Below are positions 54,501 to 64,000 of a DNA stretch of 64,000 bases, one piece after another (the stretch's first letter is position 1; each line of letters begins with the position of its first letter). The stretch is from Cruorifilaria tuberocauda. Its lineage: Eukaryota > Nematoda > Chromadorea > Rhabditida > Onchocercidae. The stretch lies in NCBI GenBank assembly GCA_013365365.1, contig JABVXU010000051.1:178199-242198 (forward strand), given 5' to 3'. The translations under genes were made by a program, and so were the position numbers. The notes under the pieces are model-generated. The model made no database searches. It was not told the origin of the DNA and saw only the letters and a program-made list of their open reading frames with translations.

Positions 54501-56453
54501 CGGACAATTCTCGACTGCGAAAAATTGTGCGGGTAATCTATTTTTCTGAAATTTTTATTAAATTGTTGATATATTCTGTTGGATTTTGATACATTGCGCG
54601 CAAAATTTGAGTCTCGATGTCTATTTTTTCATAGGTTTCAGCTTCATTTAGGGAAAATTTGTGCTGAGTTACAGGGATAAACCATAAAGTTTGTTTTAAA
54701 AAATATTGCTAAAAATGTTTATGCTTTCGTAAGTTATCTGGGGAAGAAATTTTAATTTTTCCTCTTTTGAATTAAAATTTCTGTTAGTTCAGGCACAATC
54801 CAGCACGTGGGCATCCTCATTCAATGGATTTATGTCTGCTCTTAGCAAATCGTGGAGCGAGCTATCTACGAAGGTTATGGGATGGCGACGCTTATGCTGC
54901 ACTGTTAGATTTGATACGGGCCTTGAAAATTGAACCGAGAAATAGCAAAGTACATTATCGAATTATTAAAGCCTTAATTGAACTGAAACAATATGATATG
55001 GCAAGGAAAATTTCGAAACTATTCAAGGTTCATTTTTGAAAGTAATTGATTAATCAAAATTAACTGATTATTGAAATCTTTGGATTGCAAAATTGTTCAT
55101 AGTAAATAATTAAATTATGACAAAAATTAGTTTTACGATTGTTTTATATTATTGTTTCAGGCATTATTTGAATTGTTTTTCCAATCTTTCGAACTTTATT
55201 TAATAATTGAAAAATTGTTTTATAAATTTAATGAATTTGATCTAGCTGGTTTCTGGCACAAGCAGATTTTCGAAATCTACGGACTTAAGCGATGCAGTAT
55301 AGCATAACTTTGCCTTCCTGTTACAATTTAATATCAGGATGAATTAAATATTGCTATTTTTTGGACCTTAAGCTTTTGAAGTTAAAAAAAATCTCTTTTA
55401 GGAACGCTTTCCTGATGACCATTCTTGCGATAGATTAGATACCCTGTTGCGAACTGATCCTGCAGGACAGAAAAGTTGGACTTCAAATGGTTGTTCAGAT
55501 TACGTTCAGCGGTTGTGTGGACATTGTAATACCAACACTGATATAAAAGTATTTGTTTAGCATTTCTCATGGATTTCTCTTAATCTTTCTTTCATCATTT
55601 TTTCTTATGTGATTTTGAAATTGTTCACAAGTGTGAAGCCATCAAAAATATAAATTATCAGGAGGCTGTTTGGTTTGGTGGTAGAGATGAATATATTGCC
55701 GCAGGCAGTGATTGTGGTTCATTATTGATTTGGGAGAGGAAGTCGGGTGCTTTAGTAAAAGGATTTGAAGCGGATATGAATATTTTGAATTGTGTGCAAC
55801 CTCATCCATCAATTTTACTGCTGGCAACCTCCGGAATTGAACACGTCATCCGATTTTGGCAGCCACTCGATGAAGATTTTCTAAGAGTTTGTTTTTATTG
55901 TTTCCTAAAATATGTCGAAATTCTGCTGAATTGGTTCCATAAATAAGGAAACTTTTGAAGCAATCAAGACTGTTGTTGATCGCTACTTTTCTGCTTTAGA
56001 TAGAGTTATTTTTTAGATAGCAATAAATTTCAATAATTTCCTTTATATAATAAAAAGTATTACTTTGCGATACAGGTAGACAAAGTTTTAAATTTGTCAC
56101 TGACATCTATTTTGATGCCTTAGCTTTCGTGGTCAAAGATTCAGAAAGATTTTCTATTTCCTATAATATTTTTATTAATGTTAAAGTTGTTTAAACAAAT
56201 ATAAAAGTAGCTGGTAAAGTTCATTGTCTACTGGCAGTATTGTTTCCATAAAGTGAATTGTGGCTTTTTTTTGTAGAACAACATAGAAACAGGACGTGAA
56301 TTGCACCGTCTTACGGCTCTTTCTGCAGCAAATCAGAAGCGAATGCATACAGGTATATTCGATATGGTAGTTGCATCTATAGGACTAGCTGTGCAAGGTG
56401 GTGATGATGATGACGTTGAACGTGGAAGGCGGATTGGTTGTAATGCGAGTTAG
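51564..56453 (+). CDS. WDTC1: WD and tetratricopeptide repeat protein WDTC1 (adipose, DCAF9)
   Basis: In animals this is a substrate receptor of CUL4-DDB1 ubiquitin ligase and a conserved suppressor of fat storage (Drosophila adipose). Eleven exons: 51564-51692, 52154-52200, 52281-52432, 52801-52942, 53372-53550, 53812-53953, 54314-54532, 54793-55027, 55402-55548, 55662-55886 and 56277-56453. The phases agree and give 597 residues. WD repeats come first (GHEGCVNCLQWN, LLASGSDDMQIRLWN, FWSAAEDGYIKQYD). A TPR-like helical region spans about residues 300-415 (EEREQAKIHFNNKEYTNAI, ANRGASYLRR, DLIRALKIEPRNSKVHYR). C-terminal WD repeats follow (CGHCNTNTDIKEAVWFG, SDCGSLLIWE, QPHPSILLLATSGIE). The C-terminus has ANQKRM and an acidic DDDD stretch. 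Domain order matches human WDTC1 (about 680 aa). An in-frame extension with the acceptor at 55628 is possible for exon 10; I used 55662 because TDIKEA is conserved. Confidence 0.93.
51975..51997. promoter_or_regulatory. Near-perfect palindrome with nuclear-receptor half-sites, WDTC1 intron 1
   Basis: Arms CCTTTATGACC and GGTCATAAAGG flank a single central A, so the 11-base arms are exact inverted repeats. The right arm plus the next bases give AGGTCA-taa-AGGTCA (51986-52000), a DR3 arrangement. AGGTCA is the classic nuclear hormone receptor half-site. Function is inferred from the motif. Confidence 0.5.
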
Positions 56454-56515
56454 AACAAACCGTTTGGTTTTTTACCATTGTAGTCAATTTAGCTTGTTAC
56501 TTTATAATACTACAC

Positions 56516-56521
56516 AATAAA
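56516..56521 (+). terminator. Poly(A) signal of WDTC1
   Basis: AATAAA, 63 bases after the WDTC1 stop codon at 56451-56453. Confidence 0.6.
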
Positions 56522-59259
56522 AATTCCAAATCTCTAAAGAAGAAAACAGCTTATCCTTTGTTTATTAGCAGTCCTTTTGGAATGAATTAATTAAATGAGT
56601 CTCTTGTAGAAAACTATGGGCATTCCGACTTTTGACAGGTGTTTATCACCTTAAGGTTCAAGATGCACCAGGTAATTTAATAAAATGATATTTTTTATAA
56701 TATTGAATGTCTTACGATATGTTTCTTTTGATAATTTTTCAGTTAGATTTGATTAGGCCAAGAATTCTCAGCGATAGGTTACATAAATGTGAATTACAAA
56801 TTTGATGCAACTTTTCAAAAGACTACGTTTGGTTGTGCAAAGATACCACTCTTGAAAACCTTTTTAGGATCAGATCATAGATTATATATTTTCCGATAAC
56901 TTCTGTCAGGAAGCTTCTAATATTTAGATATTAGGATAATTTTTGATATTATTGTTAATTTTTTGTTGTCCTTGGAAATCTCTAGAAAATATTGATCTTA
57001 CAATGATCCTTCGAACTTCAAAAATTCTTAGTTCTTTAGTGAGAATTTTCAGGTTCTTAATTTTTACCAGGAGGATAAGTTTTTCATGAAAAGAGTGACA
57101 TTATGAGAAATTGTAACGCAAGAAATAATTCTGTACATAAGTCCATTTTTCAGTCGGTATTTATTGTTTGTTCATCATGTTTTATTGGCAAGAATGTATA
57201 AATTGATGAAAAGATCACGAAAAAGTGTATTTCGCATCATCATTCTAATACCTCTCTTCAATAAATATGAAAATAGTAAATAACTGCTTTTTCACCACTG
57301 CTTTGATTCAATATAATCATACCAATCCTGTAAGCTGATGTTTGGCCTAGCAAGTGAACATGTATCTAATAGTTCGATTAATTATTCTTATCCATGACAA
57401 AAGACCAATTTCTGACACATTTCTGTTAACCAAATAATCTTTTGTGTTTTTTCATATTTTTATTCATCCCTTCATACATTATAAATCCACATTTGCGATG
57501 AAATGAAAGAACAGCTACGTATCGTAATTTCCTCGTTTCCTCTTGTCCTTTTCTTACAAGAATTTTTCGAAGAATACTGTGAATGTAAAAAAATGAAGTT
57601 TCGAGAAAGTGATTGAAAAAAATTCCTATCGAACCATGTAATCCTACCAAAATTTTGTGTTCTTGCGAATTTTTTAAATTTATGAAATTTCAAGAATTGG
57701 TAGGTGCATTTATGCAGACGGTATAAAAATGATAAAACTTTATTGATAAAGAAGCCAATCTATGCCGTGAGGTTTTCCTGTTTGTTAGCAGAAAAATAAA
57801 CATGATAACAGAGTAATTGAACAGCCATGCTAATTTCAACTCTTTCAGCACTTGCTGTCTCTTCCAGCCTATCGCTATTTCACACTCACTTCTCAACAAA
57901 AATTATCTACAATATTTTTCGCCTTCTTTCATGGGGAATATCACCAAGTCGATAATCTGATTTGATTTTTCATTTTCTCTTCACTTGCATTAGGCTTTTC
58001 ACTTCAAGCGACCAGGTTAAGAAAGCCGGGAAAATGAAATGATATGAGAAAAGGAACAAAGTCCCACGTCATCATGTCATCATTTAACATGGATTTATTG
58101 TTCGTTCCATCATCATGCCTGAATTGTACAAACTGGGTTAAATTCGATTGCTGTGCAAAGCGATCGTTTCCATTTCATTTAACTGAATACGTCCATATAT
58201 TCACGTGCGAACTCTACACCCACAACCACGCATCATTGTTGTTCACATTCTTTCATTTCAATTACTAAATGACGACCGGACGATGTTATCAGCAGGACGT
58301 CAAATACGAACAGAGGCGTCAATCTGTGTAGGAAACGATGGCTGATCCTTCGGCTCACTTCTGATCTTCTAGCCATCCGGAAGATCAGGAGGAAAAAAAT
58401 CGTTTATTTTCACTTTATACCATTTACAAACGTTTGATTACTATAAAGCATACTAGTTGTGACAATGCACAGCGGGACGTATCTCACGTACGTGATTCCT
58501 TCTCTTCTTTGCGCCAGATGTTACCTCTTACAGCCGAAAAACACATATAGATATATCCAATGCAGTACAGTAGTTGTCAAACGGGAAGGCATCAGTAGCC
58601 AACAAGATGTGCGCAAATGACGGTTCCAGGAATTCTCGAGTTGCTACTCTTCATGCCATGGCGATAGCAATAGAGAGAGGGATATCTTGTCATCGTTCCT
58701 CCAGGGAAGTACCTCACTATCATGTCACAAATTCATTTCAACTCTTCCCTCTATACAAATCAGCGGATTTCCTCAGTGAACAGATTCATCAAGGGAGACA
58801 TCAGAGTATCAGAGTGGTGTGCCGGGATACAGCTGAATACCTTGGCACACTTCCTCGTACTACTCATACCACATCAATCACAAATCTCGCGGATGCTACG
58901 AGATGGGAGTAGCCTAATCCGATTCCTATCAAGCTTGAATGTGAATTCATTTACTTGCACTGAGTGTACTTCAGGGCAAATGTTCGTAATAAGCGGAGAA
59001 CCGGTTATCCCGACACATCCGGAAAGAAAGATAAGCCTTTGTCTGATCTCGTTTTAGTCACCGGGAGATCATCTGTTAGCTCCCGTCCTCCCAACATCTA
59101 CCCGACCGGTAGCGAGGAATCACTCTGCAGCTCGCCACCGGTTTCTATGCAATGCGCACACTCAGACGAATCGGGACACTCCCGTTATCGATCACCTGTC
59201 CCGACCCTCCTCAAAACACCTGCTCTCTCACCGCTTCTCTTTTCCCCATTGCTACCCAC

Positions 59260-59325
59260 ATCTGTCTGTATGCATGCGTGTATGGTGCGTGTATGTGTGC
59301 GTGTGTGTCTGTGCGGGTCGGTGGA
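59260..59325. repeat. GT/TG-rich low-complexity tract
   Basis: An imperfect alternating TG/CG purine-pyrimidine run (units such as TGTGTGCG and GTGTGTCTG). It could adopt unusual helical structure. It also creates Cys/Val-rich spurious open frames. Confidence 0.7.
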
Positions 59326-60134
59326 TCGCTGAGTGGATGGAGAACAATCAGTGATGTTGAGATCGTCTGTTGACTCGTTCCTCATGTATGTGAATGTCTC
59401 TGTCTGGTCTGTCGTCTGTGTCGTTGACGGAGAGAGTGGTGTGTTGTCGGGCGTGAGTCTGTCTGTGGACTCGTTCCGATGGACATTCTCATCACCCGAA
59501 TGAGTTCGTTGCTTTTAAAATTAATTTCTAGTTTTGTAGTCAGAATCTGGGTAGGTGACGTGGTTGACGTGTACGCAACAGCTTCCGTGCTGACACGGAG
59601 AACGCGTTTCTTTTTAGTGGTAAACAGTGAAGAAATGAGCATGAATGACAGTGAGTGACTTACGATAAGCGCAATTGATAGACAAGACGGGAAGTAAAAG
59701 TTGCTCCGCATACAGAAAAGCAACAGCAATGAGATGGCGGAAAGATGTAGTGGGCGGATAAGTCAGGTCCGAGATATACTGGAGGAACAGTTGTCGATCA
59801 ATAACTGCTGTGCTGGTAAGGTAGGAGCAGAGAGTTACAAGCAGCAGCTGTGATAGTAGCGAATATTAGCAGCAAGCGAGGAGGGATAATAGAAACAGTA
59901 CGAAGCAGCTTGCAGACAAGTAAGTAATGAGCAAATAAGGTGATACGACGCAGTTAACGTGCAGCAGCGTAAAGAACAGTGGGCGAGCATTCACGTAAGC
60001 GGAACTGATGAAATGCAGTAAGAATCATTTAGGAAATTGATACGAATGGTGAAGGAGTGGTAGGTGGTCGGAGATTGTGTCGAGGCATGTAAGCAGCAGG
60101 ATTTAGAAGTCACTGCATTCAGTGGCGTGCATAG

Positions 60135-60180
60135 TTGCACCTTGCACCTTGCACCTTGCACCTTGCGCCTTGCACCTTGT
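60135..60180. repeat. Tandem 7-bp minisatellite (GCACCTT)
   Basis: Six consecutive copies of GCACCTT run between 60137 and 60178, the fifth changed to GCGCCTT. It lies about 0.7 kb upstream of the zinc-finger start codon. Confidence 0.9.
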
Positions 60181-60841
60181 AGTGCTGGATTAATTCTTGC
60201 GAGTGAAGCAATCAAACTTCTTTCCAGTGCTGAAAACATGCAGTAGAAAATTTTGAGAGTTAATCCGTTTTTCTAAATGAATACTTTTGCTCTATCACGA
60301 GGTGATGGTGCCATCTCTCTTTTCCGATGCATATGTCCGTTCATACTTCATCTGTTTCTTCCCAAAAAGCGTTTGTAATTATGCGGCAAAAGAGCATTCA
60401 GAAAATTCCCTGAGGAAATTTTGTTTCTCTCGGTCTGAAACCACCAAACAGCATAGCGGAAACAGTTCTAGTAAGATTTTCGAGTTCAAAACCTATTAAA
60501 GATTGCCACTTCCCACGATTTTCTTACTCAATGCTTTTGAGTAACAAAAAAATTAGGAAAGTATTAGAAAGAGTCCGGGATTTGGTAGTAACAGGACTCC
60601 TCGCTTTTCCAGTGTGCACTGCGTTCCAGTAAGTACTAGGTGTTGTGCACTGAACACTCCATCAGTGAAAAATTTACTGAATTGAACTGAGTTGCATTCC
60701 CAAATGTCTATTGTATTGTATAATGAGGGAACAGCTTGTAACCGCGACGGTCGGGTTTAGAACGGACTCCTCCACTCGGATGTGATACCCACGCTTTCAG
60801 TGCGGCTGACCTAACATTTCTGAGTAGGAAGTGGAAAGCAT

Positions 60842-63737
60842 ATGAGATCGAAACGGCCCTCGATGGGTAAACGTGGAAAACGAGATAGAAACTCGGTAGA
60901 AATTTGGAATTGCCGCCAGAATCATGTAAATTCAGAAAAATTGGAACTTTCTGATGTCGAACTCCAAAAATGGCGCAGCAATCGAATGAGTTATCTTAAA
61001 TCTCGGGTAAGTCATATTCACCTCAAATGGTATGGGAAAGTGAATTAAGAAAGAAGTAAACATGGGTATGCAATTATTTCCTAAGCCACCGTAGCTGCGC
61101 ATTCTCACTACGTATGGCTGAAGTAATTTCTTTATCTGCTTCAAATTTCCAAAGATTTTTGGAGAAATCTGTAAGCAGTTGTGCAACTTTCGGGATTTCA
61201 GTATTGAAAGGATAAATATTTTGATGGATATGAGTGATTTGGACGGGAAGGATTTTGTATGGTTATCAGGCAATTATATACTAATGGTTGCAATCAGATG
61301 TGATTAAATCGTCAAAATAATCAAGAAATAACGGGAAATGTGTTTTATATGGTCAAAAATGTGTTTGCTTTTCCCTTTCAAGTAGTATTGATTAATTTCC
61401 CGATTTGTTTTCACTTATGTTTGTGATCTGATTTAAGTTTGAGGTTAACTTCTTATCAATTAATCTTTCAATTTAAATCCGCTTGTAACATTTGCTCATA
61501 TCTTTCCTTGAATCATCGATTCATTACCGGAACACCGGTATGCATTAAAAAGATACCGTCCGATGACATTGCAGGACTTCTTTTTCTATAGCATAATATG
61601 ATGTATTATAAATTTATTTCAACTTGCTGATACAATTTCCCGTCTGGTTATTCTACTTTGCTCGTATTCCCAATGCTTTCATATTTTCATGTCACCGTGC
61701 GCAGCATACGTGACGGTTTCAAGCAGTAATGTTGCATGCTTCCTATGCAGTTGACGTAGCAAACATGTCTAATTTGTTGAATTGTTGAAAAGAAATGATG
61801 ATGAAAGCGGATATATGTTCATTTTTGAAAACAGATGAGTTGCTGGGTAAATGACCAGCAATACAGAATGAATCGTTTCATATTTGGCAGAAGGTCAGGA
61901 CGATTATTCATAGCGGTCACTGTCGAGCTGGGAAATCTGACACAAACGTTGCTAAAAGCTTTCGAGTTGGATGCTGCGCTTTCCATTCTCTCAAACATTT
62001 TCGAAAAACATTCCATTACTACCCCAACGATTAATTGTTACTGAGTAGATTCATACCTTCCTTTTTGATAATTAATTAAGAAATGGATAGATGATCACTG
62101 CAGCTGCTAGTCGCTTTTACTCCATTACTTTTTTACTGTAATTATTTCAACTGTGTTTTTAAAACTAAACCTATCTTGGATGTCAGTTTGCAAGTTACAA
62201 GTACATGATGATACTTGTTCATTTCATCGTTAATATTCGGTATTCCGGACCTGATAATAGATTCAATAAATTTGATTAAATATGTACCAACAAGATTGTA
62301 AAGATATGTGGTCAAAACATATTTCAGTCTCAATATCAAGTTAGATTGCAGATCGACAACTTCGGGTAGAGTAGCGTTTTGCTTGAGTATTCAAGCCAGC
62401 AACTAACTCAACAGAGTCAGCTTTTTTTGATAAAATTATAATAAAAATGATATAAAATTTCCAGTGTCATTACTTTGAGATTAGTCATCTTTCCACATAG
62501 TTTAGTTGAAATGCTGATATAAGCGTGGCATAGTTAGTTTTAATTTACTCCTTATGATTTCATTTCTTGTTTTGCCTTCATAAATTATGATACTTGCTGT
62601 TATCGTCAATAAGCTTAGCATTTGCACCAGAAAACGTTGAAACAGCATCTACTGCGACAGACACCTGTTTCATCTTCCTTCATTAATTGTAATCCTTTAC
62701 TACCCTATCTGATTCACCACATTTCCTTTCCCGAAGTTACTATTCCTTTATCAGATTCCTTATTATCTTGGCTATAATTACAGGTTCTCCGACAATAGCC
62801 TTCATGATTCTTCCCAGTAATTTAGTTTGCACATTTTCTCTAAATTCAGTTTCTTAAAAAAAAATTGAAGTAATTGTGCTATTCCGTCAACTGTTTTACT
62901 GTAAAATTTTAGTAACATAACGACTAATAATAAGTGGAAATTTGGTCAACAAGTTTTGTACAGAATGTAGCAGTTTTACTCCAAAGGAATAAAAATAAAC
63001 ACTTCCATCCTTTTGCAAAAGAAGTTTTTAAAGGAATGTTTTAATATCACCAAAACCCAAGTGATCCTATCTTGAGGGATTAATTACACACTGTCCTTAA
63101 CAAGCTTTTTAAATTTTTCACCATTCAAAAGATTTTTGACTCTTATTGTACACTTATTATACTCTGTTTTTGCTAGAAGATTACTGATCTCAGAGAGTTA
63201 AACGGGAAAAAAACATTTAAACTGAAGAAGTAGTCAGGGAATCATTTCTCCCTAATTTAATTTTCAGATTTCAGGTAACGAAAGTAGAGATTCCAGCAAG
63301 TAGTCAGAAGCAATTGGTACAAAAAACAGCGTCAAAATCGCTCTCCGCATCAAACAGCCATATGCTATCACTGAGAAGCAAAAATGTTGTGTTGTGTGGA
63401 ACAGATCCTGTTATTCCAGAAATCATCAAGAAAACGGGGCATTTTACATCAGATAGTGGTAAAAAAAAGAATTCAGATAGCAAACGCGTTGCCACCGCCA
63501 GATCTCTGAAGCAGTCATATAAATCTACGGTAACGTATTTTTACTCCATTGACGCTTTTAACTCAAGTCTCATCTACTCTTTTATTTCTATTCATTATGT
63601 TTCGCGAAATTTCAGGATAAGCAAATATATCACTGCAACAGCTGCCCATCATTTTTCACGTCACGTCGGGGTATGGCCAATCATTGCAAACTTCATGGGG
63701 CCAACAAAAGATTTAAATGTGCTTCATGCGATTTTGG
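60842..63737 (+). CDS. C2H2 zinc-finger protein, 5' part (3' end beyond the window)
   Basis: This is probably a nuclear DNA-binding protein. Three exons are visible: 60842-61006, 63275-63529 and 63616-63737, in phases 0, 0 and 2, giving 181 residues. The N-terminus is strongly basic (MRSKRPSMGKRGKRDR), fitting nuclear import. The second exon is Ser/Lys-rich and looks disordered. The third holds a finger YHCNSCPSFFTSRRGMANHCKLHG (Cys147, Cys150, His163, His167: C-x2-C-x12-H-x3-H) and the first Cys pair of a second finger, FKCASCDFG. The exon ends at a GTATAT donor in phase 2, and further exons lie outside. An in-frame stop lies 18-20 bases before the ATG. The first intron is 2.3 kb. I do not recognise the orthologue. 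Confidence 0.72.
61007..63274 (+). other. Long first intron of the zinc-finger gene
   Basis: Starts GTAAGT and ends TTTCAG, 2.27 kb, AT-rich. Short open frames inside lack recognisable domains. An extra small exon cannot be excluded. Confidence 0.55.
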
Positions 63738-64000
63738 GTATATTTACAATTTTTCTTCTGAAGGAATAGTAGTTGCAGGGCAGAATCTAACAAATATTTC
63801 TAGAAATCGTATTTATCGAATTCTAAATATAATAAGATGTCACTGAAGGTTAACGATGATAACTGGTTAGTTAGTATTGTGACTGTTTTCTAGAGTTGAT
63901 ATGTGGCAATATCCGGTATGTTTTATGTAGGAATGTACAATAATATTCAGTCACCCATTCTATTGAACTGGACTCTGATTAACTGAATTAATATGTAATA
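63738..64000 (+). other. Start of the next intron of the zinc-finger gene, cut by the window end
   Basis: Follows the GTATAT donor at 63738. No further exon with zinc-finger residues is visible before the edge. Confidence 0.5.

Larger units (their letters stand above)
56540..60841. other. Intergenic / 5' region of the zinc-finger gene
   Basis: About 4.3 kb between WDTC1 and the zinc-finger gene, both on the plus strand. The stretch from about 58.3 to 60.2 kb is visibly richer in G+C than its surroundings and opens overlapping frames on both strands, but none shows a protein family. It looks like promoter or untranslated leader sequence for the gene at 60842. Confidence 0.5.

Noticed and set aside
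58574..59332. Overlapping open frames of 110-120 codons on both strands near 58.6-59.7 kb
   Set aside because: They overlap one another in several frames, contain GT-rich repeat translations and show no family motif. The local higher G+C explains the lack of stops.
60720..60830. Possible tRNA-like segment with a TCGGGTTTAGAACGG stretch
   Set aside because: It does not match the B-box GGTTCRANNCC, and no cloverleaf could be drawn.

Overview
The window is nuclear DNA from a nematode. The strongest sign is a gene of nematode cuticle-collagen architecture at 23.6-26.4 kb: an N-terminal [12 protein letters not shown] block with a membrane-spanning segment, an RxxR cleavage site, interrupted Gly-X-Y blocks and Cys pairs. 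Other signs are introns with T-rich TTTYAG-type acceptors, several start codons lying just behind such acceptors (as expected for spliced-leader trans-splicing), and AT-rich non-coding DNA. The moderate gene spacing, the intron sizes and the presence of an MBD2/3 homologue would suit a clade III (Spirurina, filarial-like) worm, but that placement is inference. I see no bacterial, viral or transposon gene.

Layout: (1) 0.2-8.5 kb, minus strand: a class 1 transmembrane semaphorin (smp-1/Sema-1a type) in 13 recognisable exons; its signal-peptide exon was not found. (2) 8.5-23.6 kb: a long stretch without a recognisable gene, rich in GATA-type motifs. (3) 23.6-26.4 kb, minus: the cuticle collagen. 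(4) 29.0-34.1 kb, minus: a TAK1-like MAP3K. (5) 34.9-35.5 kb, minus: a dithiol glutaredoxin. (6) 36.8-40.6 kb, minus: a cytochrome b5/CS/b5-reductase fusion (NCB5OR, CYB5R4 type). (7) 41.9-43.6 kb or beyond, plus, divergent from (6): an MBD2/3 homologue with no methyl-CpG-binding domain visible. (8) 46.6-48.3 kb, minus: an ANP32 acidic leucine-rich nuclear phosphoprotein. (9) 51.6-56.5 kb, plus: WDTC1/adipose, with WD40 and TPR repeats. (10) 60.8-63.7 kb, plus: the 5' part of a C2H2 zinc-finger gene that runs off the right edge.

These are mostly ordinary single-copy animal genes. Two chromatin-type proteins (MBD2/3-like, ANP32) lie near each other. Two redox genes (NCB5OR, glutaredoxin) sit head-to-tail with the TAK1-like kinase on the minus strand, and each of the three has a splice acceptor within 0-13 bases of its start codon. 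All exon boundaries were derived by hand from splice consensus, reading frame and family conservation. The most notable points are the missing MBD, the HGD catalytic motif and altered DFG-1 residue of the kinase, the GC-AG intron and possible myristoylation of the glutaredoxin, the GATA-site clusters, and a near-perfect nuclear-receptor-like palindrome in WDTC1 intron 1.
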